From assembly GCF_943734655.1 (NCBI RefSeq), contig NC_071353.1, forward strand, positions 135,383,907 through 135,447,906: a stretch of DNA of 64,000 bases, given 5' to 3'. Source of the DNA: Sabethes cyaneus (lineage: Eukaryota > Arthropoda > Insecta > Diptera > Culicidae). Both the position numbers and the translations under genes were made by a program. This document shows, in pieces, positions 1 to 8,460 of this stretch. The number at the start of each line of letters is the position of its first letter. Position 1 is the first letter of the stretch. The notes beneath the pieces were generated by a model. That model made no database searches. It saw only the letters and a list, made by a program, of their open reading frames with translations, and was not told where the DNA came from.

Positions 1-794
1 CGATGTATTTAGATTTCCAAAATTCCTTTTGAAACGAAAGTTATGGGCGAATTCCAAAACGTGGCCCAACCACGACGACACTCCCCTACATAATGATTTG
101 CGGATGATTGCCTGATGTCTCACGTTCTACACAGCCTAGCCTATGAACTGGACCAAGTTTAAAAGTTTTAGAAATATTGATTAAATTTTGTTCACGGGAA
201 TTTACTAATCACGGGAATAGACAGCACTTTTCATCTACTGTGATATCGGTCGGGTGTTTGTGGTAACCCGCACTGCATTTTAATGCTATAATTACTGTCT
301 AATTTGCAACTAACTGTGCTAAAATATTAGTAAAAAATGGCAATCTTTTCAAAGTCTTAAAGTTTATTGCCAAGTAACCGTAGGAAATATGGTGATTTTT
401 CAATTTACAGTACCATTAGATTTTGACGGGCCATAGTATTATTTGCAATGTTCACATACCAGTGTATTATCATAGTAGAACTAACCGAAATTATTTTCTG
501 TAAAAAACCTAGGTGTGTGTTTTTAATTTACTCTCATATCGGTAGCTTCTATCATGGTTTTTCTTTCTGAGCAGAAGTATTTCATAGACAAAAATTTTAT
601 GCCAAAATTACAGCATATCCTGTCAGTTTGAACGTAATTTTCTCTTGCATAACTTTAGATTAACTTTTTGTGCATGAATGTACTAAGAGTAGCTCAAACA
701 TCCCAGTTTCTTGGCAAAGGAGGAATTCAAACTTCTATCAGAACATGCTTCCCGTAAAATACACATTTTGCGATTTAGTTGCCGGCATAATTCT
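1..794. other. AT-rich DNA, nothing assigned
   Basis: No open frame of note, no splice pattern and no repeat boundary that I can support. Base composition is like the other AT-rich spacers of the window. Confidence 0.6.
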
Positions 795-1106
795 CATGTT
801 TGATTGAAACTTGTGTTTCACTTGTATGAAAGACCCCTCGCTTACAGAGGGGGGAGGGGTCTTAATCCACCATCGAAGCATTTCTTGCCTTTAAAAACCT
901 ACACATGCCAAATTTGGTTCCATTTGCTTGATTAGTTCTCGAGTTATGCAGAAATTTGTGTTTCATTTGTATGGGAGAGGAAAGGGATTTCAAACCATCA
1001 TTAGAACCTGCCCCGACCTCGAAAACACCAGCAAACAAATTTACACGCCGATCGGTTCAGTAGTTTCTGAGTCTATAAGGGTCAGACAGACATATTACGT
1101 TATTTA
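795..1106 (+). repeat. RepA dispersed repeat, 5'-truncated copy
   Basis: This carries the RepA landmarks also found at 19970-21144 and 34224-35319: a 'TTTCATTTGTATGGGAG' module, a CCCCTC/GAGGGG-rich stretch, a 'TTGGTTCCATTTGCTTGATT' stretch, then 'ACGCCGATCGGTTCAGTAG' and a CAGACAGACA run at the right end. Only the last two modules are present. I recognise the type as common in mosquito genomes but cannot name its class. Confidence 0.7.
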
Positions 1107-1279
1107 GATCAAAATTTGTTCTGTAAAAAATGACCTGGCAGTAAACATTCGGTACGGTTTCATAGCCTGAAATATTCTAAATATTATGTAAAGTTACTAA
1201 AGGTCGTACCATATCATTTCTTTTTATTTAACGCATCGCCGGACGTATCGAACCGTTCGTTGTTATATTTGGAGTAAGG

Positions 1280-1990
1280 ACCAAGTTTGCCATATGATGG
1301 TAAAAGAATGAAAGGAAGCACAGTAATAAACAAGCGTTGTAGAAACATACTCCACAAGCTCAATTATATTGTCGGCAGAGGCCAGAGATCCCAAATATTC
1401 GAACTCATCCACCACTTCCAGTTCATTGCCGTCAATAGTCACTGTCCGTGGGAGGCAAACGTTGCTTTCTCTGGAGCCTATTCCTACCATATATTTGATT
1501 TTTGACGCATTGATTTGTAACCCAATCCTTCTAGCCTCCGTTTTTTGTCTGGCCTAGATTGCCTCCGCCGTTCCAAGGTTTCTAGTAATGATGTCGAGCT
1601 TGTCTGCGAAGGCTAGGAGTTGGCTGCTCTTGCTGAAGATCGTTCTTTTCGTTTCGATGTCCGCTCGCCGTATCACACCGTCAATAGCGAAATTAAATAA
1701 CGTACAGGACAATCCATCCCCTTGCCGCAACTCTCTGCGTGATTTGAAAGAACTAAAGAGTGTCCCCGTAGCGCGCACGTTGCACATCACTCGCCCTAGA
1801 GTAGCTTTGGTCAGCAGCGTCAGTTTGTCCGGAAAACCGTACTCGTACATTATCTGCTATATAGCTGTTCGCGTTCAACTGTATCGTATGCTGCTCTGAA
1901 ATCCACAAATGTATGATACGTGGGCACATTGTACTCTCGACATTTCTGGAGGATTTGTCGGAGAGTAAAAATTTGACCCAAAGTTAGTAA
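1280..1990 (-). pseudogene. RTE-like non-LTR reverse transcriptase fragment
   Basis: Minus-strand frames read as consecutive blocks of a non-LTR reverse transcriptase. In order from 1985 down: 'QIFTLRQILQKCREY', motif A as 'FVDFRAAYDTV', 'YEYGFPDKL', motif B as 'LRQGDGLS', motif C as 'FADKLDII' (the usual FADD has lost its second Asp), then 'ARRIGLQINASKIKYM' and 'VDEFEYLGSLASADN' of the thumb region. Blocks lie in different frames (roughly 2116-1850, 1850-1554, 1490-1263), so it is dead. The related copies are at 11886-12880, 22865-24160 and 49640-50150. RTE-like clade is my assignment from the motif style, without an alignment. The start of the element (endonuclease) and the 3' end are missing. 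Confidence 0.75.
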
Positions 1991-2129
1991 TTCAGAAAAG
2001 TTAATAGACCGAATTCTAAAAGTCGAAATAACTTTTGCGAGAGTCCGCTGTAATAAAATTCTAATGTATATGGGACTAATATGTTTCATAAAATGTAGGA
2101 ATTGCAAATAAAGCATTCCACATACGCGC

Positions 2130-2540
2130 AGTTCAAGATGGCCAAATGCAGCCCTGACCCCTGCAAAGTAATTTTCCTACTGAAAAAAACTATTTTCTTC
2201 AGTATGGACATGAAAAAGCTTTTGTTAGAAAAACTCTTCTCCCTTAAAAATGCACATTTGGCGATGTGTGGAAGATTTGTAGACCGCATAATTATCTATC
2301 TTTAAATTCTTTTTATCAATTTCTGAGATGGCCTATATTAGGTAATCGCTTTTTCTTTTTTGAAATTCTTTTTTTTTTCAGTGTTGAAATTAATTTTCTA
2401 AAATCACTCACAGATCAGCTTCTTGCAGGTGTTATAGTTTTCGAATTATATTTTTTATTAAAAAGAGAAAAAAAATAGAGCACTTTCCAAAAGTTAGTCT
2501 AAACCAATTTTAGAAAAACTAAGCTGCAATATCCCTGTAT
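2130..2540. other. T-rich spacer, nothing assigned
   Basis: Runs of T on the plus strand with short chance frames. No motif or repeat boundary seen. Confidence 0.5.
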
Positions 2541-2544
2541 GGTT

Positions 2545-2860
2545 ATAAACTAAAATGTTTCGGAACGATAATCGCTGGTGAAGTTCGACCATCGATCAAA
2601 CGATTTGATACGATGATTGTTGATAAGGTATATGGTTGGGTACGACCATAGATGAATTAAATGATTCGGTATGATCAATAATCATTGATCATTGTGGAAT
2701 GTTGTATATGGTTCGAAACGAACATAGGCAAATGAAAAGATATGGATGGGTATAGATGAATGAAATTGCTTGAAATACGATCATTGATAAAAATTAAATG
2801 GTTTTGGTTACGATCATTGTCGAAAAGATGACTTTGGACAATCATAACCACGTAAGAGCT
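2545..2860. repeat. Degenerate short-period repeat (ATCATTGAT-rich)
   Basis: Variants of 'GATACGATCATTGTTGATAA', 'TATGGTTGGGTACGACCAT' and 'AGATGAAT' recur irregularly at roughly 40-60 bp spacing. It looks like an old, eroded minisatellite. The period is judged by eye only. Confidence 0.4.
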
Positions 2861-2974
2861 ATCTACATGGACTTTAATAAGCATTTGACAGATAAGACAT
2901 TCCACTATTACTCTTCAAATTAGCAAATATTATAATTGAATCCAAACTCCTGAATTGGCTTCAGTCATATTTAA

Positions 2975-3401
2975 CAGGCTTCATTCTCGGTTTTTTGCTC
3001 AGTAGATACTCATTTGACTGTAGCGCCTCTATGAAACAGAATTCGTAAAAGTAGTGTAAAGGGCAATTGTAGAGCTAATTATTATCTAAAAAGAGCGCTC
3101 ATTTGGTTACCAACGGGGTCGCAATGGCATAGCGCCGTAAATACAAAAGATAGAACTATGCTTTCTTCAACAATAATGTAGATAATAATTAGCTCTACAA
3201 TTGCCCTTTACACTATTTTTTCGAGTTCTGTTTCGTTGAGGCGCTGCAGTCAAATGAGCATTTACCCAAGTAGCACATTTTAGGTCCATTTAGTTGAAGC
3301 AACCGGATTACGACTGAAATTAGTCATAATTCGGTTACCATAACTACCTTGTAACAACCGTGCTAGTAGGGTACTGAGCAAAAAACCGAGAATGAAGCCT
3401 G
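2975..3401. mobile_element. Foldback MITE inserted in the CR1-like fragment
   Basis: The ends are inverted repeats: 'CAGGCTTCATTCTCGG' on the left and its exact complement on the right, and pairing continues inward through TTTTTTGCTCAGTA. Inner parts pair too: 3053-3095 with about 3178-3220, around 'AGGGCAATTGTAGAGCTAAT'. It is flanked by a perfect direct repeat TATTTAA (2968-2974 and 3402-3408). No coding capacity. The right arm is longer than the left because of the nested element at 3265-3371. Superfamily not assigned; a 7-bp duplication is unusual. Confidence 0.88.
3265..3371. mobile_element. 107-bp TA-flanked MITE nested in the foldback arm
   Basis: Ends are 'CCCAAGTAGCAC' and 'GTGCTAGTAGGG', an imperfect inverted pair, flanked by TA at 3263-3264 and 3372-3373. 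The opposite foldback arm lacks exactly this segment and retains a single TA at the matching site. The terminal CCCAAGTA resembles the ends of the larger MITEs near 27379 and 29489. Confidence 0.82.
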
Positions 3402-4317
3402 TATTTAACGAAACGCAAATGAATTGTTCATTTTCAAAATGCCCTCTCTCTGACTCTATTCAAGTCACCTCTGACGTTCCCCCGGGTTCTTACTTAGGAC
3501 CATTTCCTTTCATCTTACACGTAAATGACATTTCTTTCCTACATAAACACTCCAAAGTACATGTGTCTGGCCGTTGACATGAAACTATTTATGAAAATAA
3601 AAAATGCCAATGACGTCGCAGTATTTCAGAATAAAGTCAAAGTATTCAACAATTGGTGTCACAATTCACAAAGCTCTACCAAAACTGAATTTAAATAAAT
3701 ATAACTCAATAGCATTTAGCAGAAATATTCAAACTCCCTTTATTGATATACAGGGTGCTACCTAGCTTAGTGCAGATATTTCAGGGGGTGATAGAGGACC
3801 ATATTTGACGAAAAAAAATCCTTCTACGCATATGGTCAAATCTCAAATGTTACAGAGTTAACGAACATTTTTAGTTTTCGGTTCTGTTTGCCTTAAATTG
3901 GCTCTGGTACAAAAACTAGGCTAGCTAGCTCAATTCAGTTACTTTCATTCGAAAGCTGAAAAAATTTTGTACTGAAAATTGATCTTGAACCCCTTACTTC
4001 ATGAGATTCAGTGACTTTTTAGAAGCAAAAAGCTATGGAATAAGTGTTTCTCAAGCCGTTTTTATCGAATTTCTCTTAAAAATGTGTGATAAAACTGATT
4101 ACTGTTATTCAACAATTTAAAGCTCTGGTACCGTTCTCCAATTCGTTCTTTGACGTAAAGCGCCTATCTCTTTTAGTTTCGCTGAAATTTCATTTTAAAT
4201 GTATCGTATTAGGTGTTAAATTAGCATCTGAAAACAAACTGCAAGAATTCATACATTACGCATAGCAAACTAGATTACCGCGTGCGATGAACACAGTCTG
4301 ACACGTATGAAAAACAC

Positions 4318-4880
4318 CAACGATGTTTTTCATAAATTTAGGGTTCGCCTCCACTTTTGCTTGCATAATCTTGCGAAACTCAAACCGCTTAGGTTTATTC
4401 GCTGGCAGCAGCTCTTGGACCTGCAGTGTGGAAAGGATTCATTTTTACTCGGTTCAGCACGTTTCACAGCCCCATGGTGACAGGAGACTGTGCCGCAATT
4501 TGCCTTGTGCTTGTCCTCAAACCATTTCCCACGGTTCGCAAAATTTGCCACTTGCTGATGAGGCTTCCCTCGAAGCCTCGTTGAAAACAACATTCCTTCT
4601 CGGAAGCGACGGTGCGTTGTCATGGACGTCCCTGAATTAAAATCATTGTGCAACAAAACGAGCACTTCTGGATTTGTGTTCACTTACTTGCATTAGGTAG
4701 CCGACGATCAGCAAATCTACAACCATACTCCTGCTGGGCTGTCGTGGCTACACAATTAGCGAAGCCATAACAAAGGTGAATGTCCATGAGCCCTTCCGGA
4801 GAATACATTTTAATACTGCGATCGTTTTTTAGAAACGTCCCAGAGAGACCCGAGAAGTCAGTTTCGGGACTGTATTCCAT
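4318..4880 (-). pseudogene. Spliced transposase remnant, DUF4817-like HTH plus start of DDE region
   Basis: The ATG at 4880 opens 64 codons plus one base. A strong donor (CAA|GTAAGTG, exon end 4688) and a strong acceptor (TTTTAATTCAG|GG, next exon from 4631) bound a 56-nt intron, a typical dipteran size, and the frame is kept across it. Residues 25-80 ('MYSPEGLMDIHLCYGFAN...EYGCRFADRRLPNA' then 'THRRFREG') match the pattern I know from insect DUF4817 helix-turn-helix domains that precede DDE_3-type transposase domains. Further on, in shifted frames, come 'LRTSTRQIAAQ' (second HTH) and 'VQELLPANKPKRFEF' then 'PKFMKNIV'. The last normally lies just before the first catalytic Asp, and the sequence breaks off there into the terminal repeat. 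So the catalytic core is deleted and frameshifts follow the intron. DUF4817/DDE_3 assignment is from memory of the family. Confidence 0.72.
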
Positions 4881-5138
4881 ATGCGTCTCACCGTGTCCGT
4901 CGCACGCGTTGATCTAGTGTGCTATGCGTGATGTATGAGTTCGAGTCGTTTTCAGATACTAATTCAACGCTCATAAACATACGTTCAAAATAAAATGGGA
5001 ACGAAACAAAAAGAGATAAACGTTTTACGACAAAGAACTAATTGTAGAACGGTACTAGAGCTTTAAATTGGTGAATAACAGCAATCAGTTCTATCACACA
5101 TTTTTAGGAGAAATTCGAAAAAAATGCCTTGAGAAACA

Positions 5139-5514
5139 CCCAGCTAGCACCAACTCGTATATCAATGTACGAAAACTATCGTAAATATCGCCTAACAAAC
5201 TCGAAATCGTAACTAAAGCTGAATAAAGTGGGATCAAGTTGATTTTTTGTCGTATATAATGATAATGACTGACATACATACGATTTTCAGTACAAAATCG
5301 TAGAGTAGTACGGAGCGACTCGCGCTAAATCGGATATTATCGTATATAAATACTTATATAGTCGTAACGCTCAAAATAATTCGTAATCACGTATATCGTC
5401 TCCAAAATAGTACGGATATGCCAATTTTGCGCATGAAATACGATTTATTTAGCATGTATATCTGTACGTAATGCTGATTTTTCCCTTTTTATACATATGA
5501 AAATGCTAGCTGGG
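5139..5514 (+). mobile_element. MITE-B copy 1 (CCCAGCTAGCA ends)
   Basis: It is 376 bp, bounded by 'CCCAGCTAGCA' and its complement 'TGCTAGCTGGG'. The interior is rich in TACGAT/ATCGTA motifs ('TATCGTATATAA', 'CACGTATATCG'). It sits inside the right arm of the foldback 3751-5615. The left arm shows the uninterrupted site (AAACACTT), which implies a CA or CAC target duplication. Other copies: 24279-24642 (reverse), 33946-35343 (split), and a diverged relative at 38234-38640. No coding capacity. Confidence 0.85.
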
Positions 5515-5615
5515 CACTTATTTCAAAGCTTTTTGCTTCTTAAAAGTTACTAAATCTCATAAAGTGGGAGGTTTAAATACAAGTTTTCCAGTTAGCTTTT
5601 CTTCGAATGACCCTG

Positions 5616-6031
5616 TTAGCCCATAATAAGGGTTTGAAATGGGGAAAGTAACTAGGAAAAAGCGCCCATCATAGTTCGCGCCACCCAGGCCCCTACCTAG
5701 CGCCTCCACGTGGCCATACCTGGAAATACACCAATTTGTATGTTAGAGTAGCCAAGCTCGGAGGTGTGGGGTCTTGTGGTTTTCAGTTCCTAACCTTACA
5801 AATGTAGTTTTAGACAACCATTAAACCACACGACTTTATTTTCAAGTATTATATGATTTAAACTAATATTTTTGGCAAACTAATCTATTTTCAGAGAGCG
5901 AAATAAGGCGCTAATTGCAGCCTGGCTTTTGGTCTAAATGCCATTAGTTCATCCCTGAGGGTCCGGAGTATCACTTAACCTTTATTAGCAAAGATACTCC
6001 CAACGACTGTAAATAAATCATTATCTATGTA
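5616..6031. other. Spacer, nothing assigned
   Basis: Contains a slightly GC-richer patch at 5660-5780, with no frame, repeat end or motif that I can support. Confidence 0.5.
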
Positions 6032-6033
6032 TA

Positions 6034-6953
6034 GAGTAGGGCGGGGCATAAGAGCGATGTTTGAAGTTGTCATCAATTTTCGTAAGATATAAAGAAGGAC
6101 ATCAACGAAATATATTTTATAGTGATGCAGTAGCTCAATGTCTTCACATTCAACTATAAATCATCTGGAATAATAGTGTTACGCGAAATAAATTCTTCAT
6201 TCTTCTGATCAAGTGCCGATTCGCACTTTTACCCCACTACCGGGGCAAAAGTGCGAAGCTCGAATCCATGAAATTAGCACAGCAGTATCTAACGAAACCA
6301 TATTATCTTCAATCTGCGTTATGTTTCGGTACGGAATACTCTCAATTTGCACCTTTCCTATTTTGCGCTGGTGTATTGCAGCATCCGTCAGATCGAAACT
6401 TTTCCAAACATTTGTTTTTTGTTTCATCAGTGGAAAAACATTGTTTTCCTTCGGCCAATATCTGTAGAGCACACAGTTCAGATCTTCCATTTCTAGTATC
6501 TGTAATATAGTGTAATAATTAACTATACATTTTTGCCTCGTCAATTAATCGCACTTTTACCCCTTCCGTGAATCGCACTTTTACCCCGCTAGGCGCTTGA
6601 CGAGGTTTGACTAAATTATGGAAATGCGAAATATATTTTGTAAATTCTTTTCACCGTATTCACAAAACAGATATGTGAGTGATGTAAAACGCTGCCACAA
6701 ATTTTCAACACGTAATATCCTCCTGTTGATATCGTATTTTCCGAATAACGAAAAATTACATCAAAACCGCCCTAAAATAACATTTGCACATAACTCAGTA
6801 ACTATGATTCGTAAGCAGCCAAAGTTTACGTTAGATTCAAGCTGTCAAAGTAGTCACCCATCCATGCCAATGTACTTAATTTACTCGGAATCTGCACCGA
6901 TAAATCATTGTATCGCACTTTTACCGCCATCGCACTTTTACCCCTCCTTACTC
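6034..6953. mobile_element. 920-bp TA-flanked element with GAGTAGGG ends
   Basis: Left end 'GAGTAGGGCGGGGCATAAG' and right end, complemented, 'GAGTAAGGAGGGGTAAAAG' are similar inverted ends, each flanked by TA (6032-6033, 6954-6955). The terminal word CGCACTTTTACCCC also occurs inside at 6222-6235, 6242-6255 (inverted), 6550-6563, 6574-6587 and, with one change, 6914-6927, plus 6931-6944 at the end. The internal pair at 6222/6242 is head-to-head with a 6-bp gap, suggesting a composite or nested history. The long frames inside (for example 6209-6544 minus, 6618-7118 plus) show no family I recognise, and I treat them as chance. Confidence 0.7.
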
Positions 6954-7194
6954 TATGGAAAGCGTTCGGTACGGGAGGTCTACGCTTTCTTCCTTTCCCT
7001 TGATTTCAAGGAGTTTAATGAAATTAGGTATTTTTTCTGGTTACACTTGATTCCTTGGAATTCTTTCTGCGGTACACGCTGCGTAGTTGGGCTGACCGTT
7101 GACAAGAAAAATGATTGATTCAAGTAATCGTCATTTTCCAGGATGCCTTCAAGAATTGACTGCGTTAGTGTGAGATTATATCAGATTATAATTA

Positions 7195-7960
7195 TCCTAT
7201 TAGCCCATAATAGCCCCGTATTTTTCGATTGACCGCAGTCTCCGGCTGTATTTGGGGGATTAAGATCTTTCGGCACGAAATGAAGCATGAAGCTTCGGCT
7301 ACAAGATCGTAGGATAGTTTTGAGACTTCAGGAGACGAAGAAGAACTTGCTTTTGGAGACATTCTTCCAAATAACCATGTCCATTCGAAAAGGTTACGAA
7401 AGGTAAGCTCCGCTTTCCACATGAACAAATTACTTGTCAAATCGAGAATTTCTCGGCAAACCTCATCATCTTCTGGTTTCGGAGATACTCTGGAACATCA
7501 AACTTATCCTTGGTAGTAAAATACAGGTTCCCCGGTATCTTGTTGAAGTTCGCTTTCCCGTAGGTCTCGTCGTCCATAACGCAGCAGCTTGGTTTCGTCA
7601 ACTTATGATCGTATATCTTCCGGTCATGACTTTTCGCGACCGTATTTTGTCGACGCCTTTCTTGAACCTTGAACGTACGTAATCCAGCAAGAGTTTTGAC
7701 CTTCGGCACGGAACTTTTTTTCAGATTCAGTTTTTTTTTTGCCACATCCCGAACGTAGTAGTTTGATTTCTCGTCGAAAGCCCCAACTATGCGGGTGTGA
7801 TCCTAACAGTATATGAACGACTTTTTTTTCCGCATCTTGGATTACGATCGACAGCCAAACGTTCTTCGAACCGTTTCATGACACGAGAAACCGTAGAATT
7901 CGGGATTCCAATTTTTTACGCGAGTGAGCTGTTCGTTCGACACCATTTTTCAGATCTTGC
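7195..7960 (-). pseudogene. ITmD37E-type (Tc1/mariner) transposase fossil
   Basis: Minus-strand frames align in order with mosquito ITmD37E transposases as I know them. There is an HTH 'KIGIPNSTVSRVMKRFEE' with 'NPRCGKK' (7861-7914 region), then 'LRTFKVQERRRQN', the first catalytic box 'CCVMDDETYGKANF' (about 7570), 'DKFDVPEYLRNQK', a stop where the usual Trp of WQAICSCGK lies, 'ICSCGKRS', 'YLEECLQKQ', a stop replacing the Trp of WPDLASCHY with its Asp also lost, and finally 'RSIEKYGAIM' with the last catalytic Glu kept. At least two frameshifts and three stops. I could not find terminal inverted repeats. About 255 of roughly 340 residues are represented. Confidence 0.85.
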
Positions 7961-7999
7961 ACACCTGATGAAAATAATAACACAGTGTAGCAATGCACT

Positions 8000-8460
8000 T
8001 TGAACTTTCTCCATGCAAAATTTCAATTAATTTTACCCAACGGTTAAAAGGTTAAAGCAATCTGATTGTCTTGCAATTTCACTGTGGACACCTTTTATTG
8101 GATAGAACCTGTCGAAGCAGCACCAGTTCCTATTTGAATATTGTAGAAAAATTCTTTAAGAAATTGCCTAACATTTTCGTTACCATTAAACCTACCATGG
8201 AAGACTCAGTTGCTCCATTTCTTTGCCAAAGTTTGAAACAACAAAGACGTCTAGTCTGTTGTTGGCATTAGCGATTTGGTTTTTTTTTGTTTCCACTTTC
8301 ACAAAAGAAGCATCCTTGCGGATGAAAATATATTAGTGGTAAAGAATCCACTTGATAAAAACAAAACACAAAGAAATCAAATAATTCAGTGTAAAAGTAG
8401 TTTAGAAAACTGACATCCAACAACAAGTAAAAGTTTAGCTACTTGGGAATGCTAATGTTA
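8000..8460. other. Spacer, nothing assigned
   Basis: AT-rich with short chance frames only. Confidence 0.5.

Larger units (their letters stand above)
2925..3745 (+). pseudogene. CR1-like reverse transcriptase fragment, split by a MITE
   Basis: The left piece (about 2933-2974) reads 'IESKLLNWLQSYLT'. The right piece (3402 on) reads 'IVHFQNALS', then 'IQVTSDVPPGSYLGP' (the RT motif B, usually SGVPQGSHLGP), 'FILHVNDISFLHKHSKV' and 'MKLFMK', where the FADD box should be. Removing the insertion 2975-3401 with one copy of the 7-bp target duplication joins the two pieces in frame across the junction, which shows one element existed before the insertion. Several frameshifts and stops make it non-functional. 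The same motif style occurs at 40228-40620 on the other strand. CR1-group (T1/Q-like) is my reading; Jockey-like is the alternative. Confidence 0.75.
3751..5615 (-). mobile_element. Long-armed foldback DNA transposon with DUF4817-type transposase remnant
   Basis: The segment about 3950-4285 pairs, with mismatches, with 4915-5610 in reverse orientation (for example 'GTTTCTCAAG' at the left and 'CTTGAGAAAC' at the right). Arms are therefore at least 330 bp, and the right arm is expanded by a MITE at 5139-5514. Both outer ends read CAGGGT inward. The centre holds the remnant of a transposase (4318-4880, minus). The left arm has about 200 bp between CAGGGT and the paired part that the right arm lacks. 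No target duplication identified. It looks like an internally deleted, non-autonomous derivative of a Tc1/IS630-related transposon with long terminal inverted repeats. Confidence 0.72.

Noticed and set aside
6618..7118. 166-codon plus-strand frame
   Set aside because: It crosses the right end of the TA element at 6953 and continues into unrelated DNA, so it cannot be one gene.
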